A stretch of 12,283 nucleotides of DNA from Clostridia bacterium (lineage in GTDB: Bacteria; Bacillota_E; SLMV01; PUMD01). This document shows, piece by piece, positions 6,106-12,283 of this stretch. Location of the stretch: assembly GCA_007128555.1 (NCBI GenBank), contig SKXF01000452.1, positions 1 to 12,283 of the forward strand, given 5' to 3'. Every line of letters starts with the position of its first letter. Position 1 is the first letter of the stretch. The notes beneath the pieces are model-generated. The model did not search any database and had not been told where the DNA came from. It saw only the letters and a list, made by a program, of their open reading frames with translations. The translations under genes and the position numbers were made by a program.

Positions 6106-7055
6106 TGACAGACGCACGATTGGTAGCGACCCCACCGCCTCATCTCAAGCGCCAGGCAACCGTGGGCGGTGCCATGCGCGATGTGATCCTGGCACTCCTG
6201 CCGGTAACGCTCGTCTCTGTTTACTTCTTCCGCGGATATGCGCTGGTGTTGATCGCAGTGTGTATCGCGACCGCGGGACTGACGGAGCTGGTATTTCGCA
6301 GCCTGATGAACAAGCCAGCGAGCCTGCATGACGGTAGTGCGATTCTCACGGGCCTTTTTGTGGCCTTATTATTCCCACCAACGACGGCGCCCTGGACCGC
6401 TGCCCTGGCTACATTCCTGGCCATTGGTGTTGCCAAGGAACTGATGGGTGGTCTGGGCTGGAACAGGCTCAATCCGGCCCTTTTCGGTCGCGTCGCCATC
6501 ATCCTGTTGGCTCCGGCTCTTCCCTTTTTGAATCAGAGCCTCATGCCATGGGCCATTGATGCAGTGAGCTCGGCCACTCCCCTTGCCCTGTTAAAGCAGG
6601 GCCTGGCGATGCCGCCGATCTGGGAACTGTTCGCGGCGTTTCCGGGAGGCGCCCTGGCCGAGACATCACCTCTGGCCCTTCTCGTGGGAGGCGCCTATTT
6701 GGTGAACCGCGGGCACATCAACTGGCGCATTCCGGCGAGCATGATGGGGACGGTCCTGGTGCTCACCACGGTCCTTGGTCAGAACCCCATTCAGCATATC
6801 CTGACCGGGGGCATCATACTGGGTGCCTTTTTCATGGCCACAGACTGGGTTACCAGTCCGATCAACGATCGCGGAAAAATCGTCTTCGGTGTTGCCATTG
6901 GTGCGTTGACCGTGCTGTTCCGGGTTGGACTTGCTCCGACGGAGGGCGTGGCCTTCTCAATCCTGATCATGAATGCTTTCGTACCGTTGATTGAGCGGCT
7001 GACGAAGCGTCCTTCTTTCAGCGAGCCGACGGGTGCTGCCAAAGCAGCCGGGTAG
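6105..7055 (+). CDS. RnfD/NqrB-type membrane protein, probably covalently flavinylated
   Basis: Integral membrane protein of 316 residues, normal RnfD length. Diagnostic stretches are HDGSAILTGLFVALLFPPTT (75-94), KELMGGLGWNRLNPALFGR (111-129), DAVSSATPLALL (152-163), GAFFMATDWVTSP (240-252) and PTEGVAFSILIMNAFVPLIE (278-297). Thr158 in SSAT matches the site where RnfD and NqrB carry FMN through a phosphoester bond. About eight or more hydrophobic helices are visible. In known Rnf complexes RnfD works with A, B, C, E and G in ion-coupled electron transfer between ferredoxin and NAD. None of those partners is here. The gene is instead translationally coupled to the iron-sulfur subunit and takes the position normally held by an NrfD/PsrC anchor. 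No ApbE flavin transferase gene is in the window; one would be needed elsewhere. Confidence 0.9.
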   Translation: MTDARLVATPPPHLKRQATVGGAMRDVILALLPVTLVSVYFFRGYALVLIAVCIATAGLTELVFRSLMNKPASLHDGSAILTGLFVALLFPPTTAPWTAALATFLAIGVAKELMGGLGWNRLNPALFGRVAIILLAPALPFLNQSLMPWAIDAVSSATPLALLKQGLAMPPIWELFAAFPGGALAETSPLALLVGGAYLVNRGHINWRIPASMMGTVLVLTTVLGQNPIQHILTGGIILGAFFMATDWVTSPINDRGKIVFGVAIGALTVLFRVGLAPTEGVAFSILIMNAFVPLIERLTKRPSFSEPTGAAKAAG

Positions 7056-7641
7056 GGCGTGCGCGACAGGGGAGTGAGACACCTCAAACGGGGTGGCTGC
7101 GGCATGCATGTCCAGCACGTTTGAAGATGTACGATCCGCCACCACAGACACGGCGGCGATCGGGGGGTCGCAGTCCAGGTCCTCTCGAACGCCGTCGTAT
7201 CGTGTTGCGGTGGTATGCGGATGTCGGAAGCTACGGCACAGCCATGAGCAGGTCCCATAGCATCCTAACCGAACGAGAGACCTGGGCAAATGGGCTCCCG
7301 TTGATCGCCTCACCTTGAGCCAGGTGCACCTTCGCCATGGCCCCGGGGTGGAGTCCACCTGAGCGCGATCGTGGCTATCCGACGAACCTCATGTTCGGGC
7401 TCTCTCATGAAGGCATGCGGAAATGAGAGGATCTACCATGACCTGGTGGCCGTGAATGCTACCCTTGCGAACCGGTGTTGTGTATGCTGATCATAGGAAG
7501 CATGAGCAAACGCCGACATGATGACTCCCGAGAGGGTGGCATGGCCGACGCTCCTGCAGGAAACCCATGATGGGGGTACCCCAAGCCATCCCTTATTGAT
7601 GGGTGTCGGAGGATCATGCGGTCCGTGAGAGGAGGACTTGG
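7056..7641 (+). other. Gene-free stretch after the molybdoenzyme operon
   Basis: About 590 bases with only short open frames of poor composition (for example 7121-7318, rich in Arg and Pro with no binding site). I see no terminator with a T-run after the operon. The stretch contains two adjacent small hairpins near 7383-7429, listed separately, and the palindrome GGGGTACCCC near 7574. No remnant of RnfG or another Rnf subunit was recognised. Confidence 0.5.
7383..7429 (+). repeat. Two adjacent inverted repeats (hairpins)
   Basis: CGAAC (7383-7387) pairs with GTTCG (7393-7397) around a 5-base loop. CTCTCAT (7402-7408) then pairs with ATGAGAG (7423-7429) around 14 bases. They have no T-run, so a simple intrinsic terminator is unlikely; a regulatory or processing site is possible. 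Confidence 0.35.
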
Positions 7642-8121
7642 ATGAAAGCGATGAAGCTCGGCCTTCTGGTCATCCTGCCGTCCCTTTTGGCCTACCTTAT
7701 TGTCGACATGCACATAGCCCCTGTGACCAACGCGTGGCTGGTCTCACCCTTAAGCTGGGGTCTATTGTTTCTCGCATACTGGTTCTGGGTGGGTTCACTG
7801 TTCGGCCATGGCGAAGATACAAGGGCCAGTTTTCTCTGGGGCAGTGGTCCAACCTTGTTGTTTGGCCTTCTGTACTTGCAGCAGTTTGCCCTGACAGCGC
7901 CTGCGGCTCGGAGTCCCTTACTCTCCCTGCTCGGGCAGCTCTATGTGTTCCTTGCTGGGCCCGTGAGCAGTGTCTTTTTCACCAGCATATTGGGCGCATC
8001 GAATATTGGCAGCACGATACTCAATCTCTCAGCTTACGCCCTGATGCTGGGGACCTATTCCCTCGGCTTTTTGTGGCGGAAGAGCAAGAAGGCGGACAAG
8101 CGTCGAAAGCGAAGAAGGTGA
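7642..8121 (+). CDS. Small hypothetical membrane protein, about five helices
   Basis: The ATG at 7642 follows GGAGG at 7631-7635 with a 6-base gap, which favours it over the in-frame GTG at 7603. The product has 159 residues with hydrophobic helices at roughly 5-22, 38-54, 65-84, 93-117 and 124-144. Residues 146-159 are almost all Lys and Arg, so by the positive-inside rule the C-terminus should be cytoplasmic, where it could contact nucleic acid or phospholipid head groups. No enzymatic motif is visible and I do not recognise the family. It is monocistronic, flanked by long gene-free stretches on both sides. Good binding site, composition and length make it likely a real gene. Confidence 0.72.
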   Translation: MKAMKLGLLVILPSLLAYLIVDMHIAPVTNAWLVSPLSWGLLFLAYWFWVGSLFGHGEDTRASFLWGSGPTLLFGLLYLQQFALTAPAARSPLLSLLGQLYVFLAGPVSSVFFTSILGASNIGSTILNLSAYALMLGTYSLGFLWRKSKKADKRRKRRR

Positions 8122-8765
8122 GCCTTCCATTCCGGGATGTTGATCGGTGCGGCCTGCGTCCTTCGGATGAAGTCTGTTCCAGGTGGGCGATATCCTGGCA
8201 GCTGGGGGCGTCCCCTTGCGGGTACCGTGACGACCGCAGTCCATGGCGCGAAGGCGCAACATTCCCATGACGGTGCGGGCCATGTAGGTGTGCTGGGGCA
8301 GGACAGAATGACGAAACAAGCTGTGGGTGGCTCTGCAGTCCGCCGGGTGCATGCGCAGTGTCTCTTACGAGCATCGCCCCAATACATCACCTCGTGTTGG
8401 AGGGGCTCCAGCTGCCGTTCGCCCAAGACGATGAATCGGGATCTTCCCTTTTCTCTTTCCTTACAATCATGAACACCCAGGCAAAAACAACGACCTCCCA
8501 TACTCCCAGAGATGGCCCTGGCAAAGGCTCTATGTAATCTGAACAGAAACCCCCAGATCCCTGCTCAGGAAACGAGCAGCTAATGAGACGGCATGGGAGA
8601 GTTGCCTCAGAAAAAAACACTGCAAAATTCCTAGCAGCAGCAGGTCCGGGATGGTCGATGCTGTTCATTGCGATGCCCCGACCCGAGATGCTCGGTCGCA
8701 GCTGTCATCCAGTTGGAGCCGGGAATCACCCCTAAGGGTGATGACACCCCAATGCCCCCTACCTT
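8122..8765 (+). other. Gene-free stretch, left part
   Basis: About 640 bases in which open frames exist on both strands but none has a convincing binding site together with protein-like composition; the minus-strand frames over 8021-8501 are rich in Cys, Pro, Arg and Trp, typical of chance frames. An A-rich patch lies near 8611-8625. GAAGG/CCTTC around TGAG forms a short hairpin across the stop codon of the preceding gene but lacks a T-run. Confidence 0.45.
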
Positions 8766-8816
8766 ATGATCGACATCGGGCTGTCAGTCACCGGGAGCAC
8801 CGTGGATTCTCCCGGT
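8683..8816 (+). repeat. Cluster of stem-loops with competing pairings
   Basis: CCGAG/CTCGG (8683-8687 with 8691-8695, 3-base loop). ATCACCC/GGGTGAT (8725-8731 with 8736-8742, 4-base loop). TGTCATC/GATGACA (8703-8709 with 8740-8746), which shares 8740-8742 with the previous stem so both cannot form at once. ACCGGGAG/CTCCCGGT (8790-8797 with 8809-8816, 11-base loop). All stems are perfect. No T-runs follow. The cluster lies 290-420 bases before the lipoprotein gene. Confidence 0.4.
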
Positions 8817-9113
8817 ACTGTAGATGAGCAGTGGTCTAACGCCGGGTGCGATGTGCGGGGGTAGGGCACGTTCCTGGACCGACGGGCCGTGCTTTTGGTC
8901 TCGAAGGAGGGCTCTCCGGCTTCCGGATACGGGTGGGAGCTTCAGTTGAGGGCAGGGATCCTTGACCTCAACGGAAACCTAGCCGGGTTCCCGGCCGGGA
9001 CCTTCCCAATGGTACGCGGCCGCGACGCGAGGCACCTGGGAATGCATCCATGGACACCCGGGCCCAGGGCTCCCCTGCGGTCCCGGGACGTGAGGAGGAA
9101 AACAACATGCTAA
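8766..9113 (+). pseudogene. Possible degenerate frame before the lipoprotein, one in-frame TAG
   Basis: An ATG at 8766 opens a frame that reads about 32 residues (MIDIGLSVTGSTVDSP and on), meets TAG at 8862-8864, then continues open to 9113, with a passage such as GILDLNGNLAGFPAGTFPMV. The Gly/Thr/Val-rich composition is reminiscent of beta-rich secreted proteins, but no family is recognised. The far end overlaps the start of the real lipoprotein gene. It may be chance in G+C-rich DNA. Confidence 0.2.
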
Positions 9114-10540
9114 GAGCCAAATCCATTGTTTCACTGGTCGTCATCTCGCTTTTGGTCCTGGGCGGATGCGGCAGATCGGCCGCCTCAGAAGGTGTCGGCG
9201 AATTCGGATCCACATCGGAGGAAACCGCCATGGTGGATGCCCTCGCTCGTAGATACGGTGCCCTTGGACAGGGAGGTGCACCGCGTCTTCTCCAGGGTAT
9301 GATGACCACCGAACTCGAAAACGGAGTCCCGGTAGATCATGTTGTCTCGTACAACTGGGGGGTCGAGGAGCTCCACGCCTGGGTGGCTTACGACAACCTG
9401 GCCGGCGACACCCTGAAGGCGGAACTGGTCTCGTCCGGGGGTAGCACCCTCGATGCCCAGGAGGTCCGGGCAAAAGGGCCCTTCGGTCGGGCGATCTTCA
9501 CCTTCCAGCGCGGCGAAGTCGCCTGGTCCGCAGGAACATACCAGGTCATCCTCACCGCCGAGGACGCCGAGGAAGTCGTGGCGTTCATTATCAACAACTT
9601 TGATACCCACGCCTCGCGCCTCGTCATCACTGACGGTCAGCTGGCCCTCCCCGGGGATGAACTCGTGCCGGGTGCCGCATCGGGGAGTTGGCAGGTGGCC
9701 GACGTCGCGCAGCCCGACGACGGGTTTTCCCAGTTGATCAGGGGCTCGGACCGGGTTCTGGCCGTCAACTACCGGGGTAGCATCGCTTCTTCCGGGGACG
9801 GCGAACAATGGACCCTGCACGAGCCAGACTTTAACGTGGCGCCCACCCGGTTCGGCTGGGCAAACGGTCGGTTTTTCGGGTTCACCAGCTCCCGGACCCA
9901 CCAGTACACGTCGGGCGACGGCTCGAGCTGGACCCAGTTCGAAATGGGCACCCACGATCCCCTGGTGTCGATCATGTACACCCACGACGGGTACGTGGGC
10001 CGAAGTGAGCGGAACCACGCGCTCCAATCCGACGACGGACATAACTGGCAGCGGTACGGGTATGCCGTCGAGGGATACCACAGCCTCCAGAACATCTACC
10101 TGGACGACGTGGGCCTTTTCACCTACCACGATGGACTGTACTGGTGGATCAGGGACGGTGCAATTGAGTCCGGTACGAAGATGGAGGACATGACGGTGCA
10201 CACGTCCGAGGGATTGGGCTCTGTGAGCGGGGGGCAGGTTCTCTTCGGCAGCAGCAAGACCCTCCTGTATACGCAGTACCGATTGTATCACTGGGAGGGA
10301 AACCGCATCACGGAGATTGACAGCGACAACACCGGTGGTGGCTTTGTAAAGATTTTCGTGCACGGCGACGGGTACCTTGCGGTGCGCTCTAACGGAAACA
10401 TCTATCGGTCCGGTGATGCCGTGAACTGGGATCGGTTCGACGACGGGCCCGGCGGCCTGGAGAGGGTGACGGACGCTGCCTTCATCGGGAACCGGTTGGT
10501 GTTGATATTCGGAGGGCGGATCTACTCCATGGCCCTGTGA
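9107..10540 (+). CDS. Lipoprotein with beta-propeller-like (BNR/sialidase-type) repeats
   Basis: The ATG at 9107 has AGGAGG at 9093-9098 with an 8-base gap; an upstream in-frame ATG at 9050 would spoil the signal. The product has 477 residues. Residues 1-20 are a lipoprotein signal ending LVLGG before C21 (lipobox LGGC), so the mature protein should be lipid-anchored outside the cytoplasmic membrane. Residues about 70-165 look like a beta-sandwich (Ig-like) domain. From about 190 to the end, Asp-box-like motifs recur: SSGDGEQW (228-235), SGDGSSWTQ (269-277), QSDDGHNWQ (307-315) and RSGDAVNWD (434-442). Such motifs mark turns in beta-propeller blades of sialidase or photosystem-assembly-type proteins. 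No catalytic residues can be assigned, so binding or scaffolding is as likely as hydrolysis. It stands alone. Confidence 0.82.
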   Translation: MLRAKSIVSLVVISLLVLGGCGRSAASEGVGEFGSTSEETAMVDALARRYGALGQGGAPRLLQGMMTTELENGVPVDHVVSYNWGVEELHAWVAYDNLAGDTLKAELVSSGGSTLDAQEVRAKGPFGRAIFTFQRGEVAWSAGTYQVILTAEDAEEVVAFIINNFDTHASRLVITDGQLALPGDELVPGAASGSWQVADVAQPDDGFSQLIRGSDRVLAVNYRGSIASSGDGEQWTLHEPDFNVAPTRFGWANGRFFGFTSSRTHQYTSGDGSSWTQFEMGTHDPLVSIMYTHDGYVGRSERNHALQSDDGHNWQRYGYAVEGYHSLQNIYLDDVGLFTYHDGLYWWIRDGAIESGTKMEDMTVHTSEGLGSVSGGQVLFGSSKTLLYTQYRLYHWEGNRITEIDSDNTGGGFVKIFVHGDGYLAVRSNGNIYRSGDAVNWDRFDDGPGGLERVTDAAFIGNRLVLIFGGRIYSMAL

Positions 10541-11008
10541 TGAGAAACCCAGGCATGGAAGATCGCTATGACCAGGGGGACCCCCAGGGGTCCCCTCCAC
10601 GGAAGCAAGCACAGCTGGGGTCAGGGAAGCGGGCATACATTCCGTCGCTTGCACCAGGTTGCTCGGGGCTTGGGCCTGTGGGGTCGATATCGATGTCTCA
10701 CCGACTTTCCAGCGATCCATTACAGAGGCGCGCCCAATGCCCTCAAGGTGGTCATCGCATCCCCTTCTATTCTCCAGGGGTCGGCTGCCTTTGATCTCGT
10801 CTCTTTCCGGACCACCTCAACATGGAGTCAGGATCTGCTGCATACGATTACGAAGTCACGCAGGCGGTGACCACCGCAACGCTCCTTTTACCCGGTTTCA
10901 CGCAATGTGGACCGGGGCTTTCATACATACTGACTTTTGTGGTTTTTCTGATACGGTATATTGATTGAACCCACCCCAGTACATCATTTCGGTGACAATT
11001 CTATGTTG
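10541..11008 (+). other. Gene-free stretch before the efflux adaptor
   Basis: About 470 bases without a convincing gene. Frames at 10537-10964 lack binding sites and family resemblance. From about 10915 the base composition becomes clearly AT-richer, with a TATATT (10957-10962) that could be a -10 box but lacks a good -35. The promoter region proper begins at about 11009. Confidence 0.45.
10576..10595 (+). terminator. Hairpin downstream of the lipoprotein gene, possible terminator
   Basis: GGGGACC (10576-10582) pairs perfectly with GGTCCCC (10589-10595) around a 6-base loop, 36 bases after the lipoprotein stop codon. It is very stable by G+C content, but no T-run follows, so efficient intrinsic termination is uncertain. 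Confidence 0.3.
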
Positions 11009-11040
11009 TGTAGGAATAGACGACCTACATAGTCTATAAT
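11009..11040 (+). promoter_or_regulatory. Promoter of the efflux adaptor with upstream inverted repeat
   Basis: A perfect -10 box TATAAT lies at 11035-11040. No good -35 is found at normal spacing. Where it should be lies the inverted repeat TGTAGG (11009-11014) and CCTACA (11024-11029) with a 9-base centre. A perfect -10 with a poor -35 covered by a dyad suggests activator-dependent transcription; the binding protein is unknown. Confidence 0.5.
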
Positions 11041-11050
11041 TTAGAAGAAA

Positions 11051-11066
11051 AACTGACTGGTCAGTT
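11051..11066 (+). promoter_or_regulatory. Palindromic operator (TetR-family type) near the transcription start
   Basis: AACTGAC-TG-GTCAGTT is a perfect 16-base palindrome with a 2-base centre, starting 10 bases after the -10 box and ending 5 bases before the AGGAGG, so a bound repressor would block initiation. Dyads of this kind (ACTGxxxGTCAGT-like) commonly govern efflux genes under TetR/AcrR repressors. No such repressor gene is in the window; it may lie downstream. Confidence 0.55.
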
Positions 11067-11071
11067 CTATA

Positions 11072-11077
11072 AGGAGG
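11072..11077 (+). promoter_or_regulatory. Perfect ribosome binding site setting a TTG start
   Basis: AGGAGG sits 8 bases before TTG at 11086, the ideal distance. The next in-frame ATG at 11104 would be 26 bases away and has no binding site of its own. Confidence 0.65.
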
Positions 11078-11085
11078 CATACATA

Positions 11086-12283
11086 TTGGTTCAATCCCCT
11101 CTAATGCAATTATGGTCCTTTATGAAGCGCCAGCGTTGGTGGTTGATCACGGCCACGGCCCTGCTGGTCATGGTTGCCCTCTGGGCCTTTGCCTACCCTC
11201 AAACCGGGGAGGAGGATCCGGTGGAGGACGCCCATTCAGGCGTCGCCGTCCAGGTCGTCTCGGTTGAGCATCGCGATGTCTGGCGCACGGTTCGGGTGGC
11301 AGGGAAGGTGAGCGCCAGGCTTTCCGTTGACATGACACCGAAAACCGCTGGCACCGTGACCGAGGTGGGGGTTGAGATGGGTGACCACGTGGAGGAGGGC
11401 GATGTCCTCGTGGTCATTGATGATGGTGATGTTCGTACTCACGTGGCCCAGGCGGAGGCGGGTTTGGAGATGGCCAGGGCGCAGGTGGCGCAGATGGAAA
11501 AGGGGGCCACCGAGGAGGAGCTTGCCCAGCTGCGGGCCGTTGTTGATCAGGCTGAGGCTGCCGTGGACATGGCTCGATGGTCTTTCGAACGGATGGAGGA
11601 GCTATACAGGGGAGGTGCCGTATCACGGCTGCAGATGGAAGAGGCCACCCTTCAGTATCGTTCGGCCGAGACCCAATTGACCGTGGCCGAGATGAATCTG
11701 AAGATGGCCCTGGATGGAACCCCCGAGGAAGCATTGAGGATGGCCAGGGCGCAGCTGCGAGAAGCCGAAGCTGCCGTTGACCTGGTCGCCCGTCGTATGG
11801 AAGATACCGTCATCCGGGCGCCCGCCAGTGGTCAGATCGCCTATGTGTTGCTCGATCCCGGGGACATGGTGTCCCCCGGGATGGGCGTGGTGGGACTTGT
11901 TGACACAGACCCTGTGTACGTGGATGCCGCAGTCAGTGAGAGGGTGATCAGCTTCCTGGATCAGGGAGATATCATCAAGGTGGAAGTGGCTGCCACCTCA
12001 GAGAGCTTTGATGGCGTCCTGAAACAGGTCGCTCCTGCGGCGGATCCCCGCTCCGGCATGTTCCCCGTTCGGATCGCTGTTGATAATCCCGAGGGGCGAT
12101 TGAAGCCGGGCATGTTGGCAGAGCTGATCTTCATCACCGAGGGCGTAGAGGATGTCCTGGCTGTACTGCGGCGTGCCGTGATAACCATGGGGACTGGTCA
12201 CCACGTGTTTGTGGTCGCCGATGGCCGGGCAGAGAGGCGACGGATCGAGATTGGGCTAGACGACGACCAATATGTCGAAGTGA
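11086..12283 (+). CDS. RND/HlyD-type efflux membrane fusion (adaptor) protein, 3' partial
   Basis: Periplasmic-adaptor-type subunit linking an inner-membrane pump to the exterior; 399 codons are present and the frame is open at the right edge. From the TTG at 11086, residues about 18-36 form a transmembrane or signal anchor. The first half of a lipoyl/biotinyl domain (KTAGTVTEVGVEMGDHVEEG) is at about 86-105. A long alpha-helical hairpin with Ala/Glu/Gln-rich heptads spans about 118-240, and the second lipoyl half (IRAPASGQIAYVLLDPGDMV) about 244-263. The beta-barrel domain follows (PVYVDAAVSERVISF to RLKPGMLAELIF, about 276-350), then the membrane-proximal domain begins. The hairpin holds a 16-base exact repeat (11469-11484 and 11739-11754, 270 bases apart), marking similar arms. 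A pump or ABC transporter gene is expected just downstream. Two operators precede it. Confidence 0.9.
   Translation, partial: MVQSPLMQLWSFMKRQRWWLITATALLVMVALWAFAYPQTGEEDPVEDAHSGVAVQVVSVEHRDVWRTVRVAGKVSARLSVDMTPKTAGTVTEVGVEMGDHVEEGDVLVVIDDGDVRTHVAQAEAGLEMARAQVAQMEKGATEEELAQLRAVVDQAEAAVDMARWSFERMEELYRGGAVSRLQMEEATLQYRSAETQLTVAEMNLKMALDGTPEEALRMARAQLREAEAAVDLVARRMEDTVIRAPASGQIAYVLLDPGDMVSPGMGVVGLVDTDPVYVDAAVSERVISFLDQGDIIKVEVAATSESFDGVLKQVAPAADPRSGMFPVRIAVDNPEGRLKPGMLAELIFITEGVEDVLAVLRRAVITMGTGHHVFVVADGRAERRRIEIGLDDDQYVEV

Noticed and set aside
9185..10720. Minus-strand open frame of 511 codons
   Set aside because: Antisense to the lipoprotein gene, which has a signal peptide, lipobox and strong binding site; the minus frame is an artefact of G+C-rich codon use.
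10568..10870. Plus-strand frame of 100 codons after the lipoprotein
   Set aside because: Starts at the hairpin, lacks a binding site, and overlaps other equally long frames; no family recognised.
11469..11754. 16-base direct repeat inside the efflux adaptor as a mobile or recombination site
   Set aside because: It encodes the same MARAQ helix segment in the two arms of the coiled coil; internal similarity of this kind is normal for the family.
1..12283. tRNA, rRNA, CRISPR array or intact insertion sequence
   Set aside because: Reading both strands I saw no cloverleaf with CCA-type end, no rRNA-like stretch, no regularly spaced direct repeats and no transposase with terminal repeats.

Overview
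The window is bacterial DNA of about 58% G+C (my estimate by eye). The genes are almost all on the plus strand. Ribosome binding sites are very strong (AGGAGG or GGAGG, 6-8 bases before several starts) and two genes probably start at TTG. These traits, with deeply anaerobic respiratory genes, suggest a Gram-positive-type anaerobe (Bacillota, Clostridia-like or a related lineage). This is inference; no rRNA or marker gene is present.

Layout. A minus-strand membrane protein gene is cut by the left edge (1-133). Facing away from it is a PLP-dependent serine/threonine dehydratase without an ACT domain (about 451-1431). Then comes a decayed stretch (about 1490-2360): an unidentified reading frame with two internal stops, a winged-helix (ArsR-like) regulator broken by a one-base frameshift behind an apparently intact promoter and operator, and a ferredoxin that has lost cluster cysteines and its frame. 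Immediately downstream is an intact, tightly packed operon (2469-7055): a TorD/DmsD-type chaperone, a Tat-exported molybdopterin oxidoreductase of the polysulfide/thiosulfate reductase class, a four-cluster [4Fe-4S] subunit with a C-terminal membrane anchor, and an RnfD/NqrB-type membrane protein with a conserved covalent-flavin site.

The operon is the main point of interest. The usual quinol-linked membrane anchor of such enzymes (NrfD/PsrC type, or a cytochrome b) is absent and its place is taken by a lone RnfD, without RnfA, B, C, E or G. This suggests a molybdoenzyme wired electronically to a flavin-carrying, possibly ion-coupled membrane subunit.

The right half is gene-poor: a small five-helix membrane protein with a very basic tail (7642-8121), about 1 kb without a convincing gene but with several hairpins (8122-9106), a beta-propeller-like lipoprotein (9107-10540), and another 0.5 kb non-coding stretch ending in a promoter with two inverted-repeat operators. 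This drives an RND/HlyD-type efflux adaptor that runs off the right edge (11086 onward). No rRNA, tRNA, CRISPR array or intact mobile element was seen.
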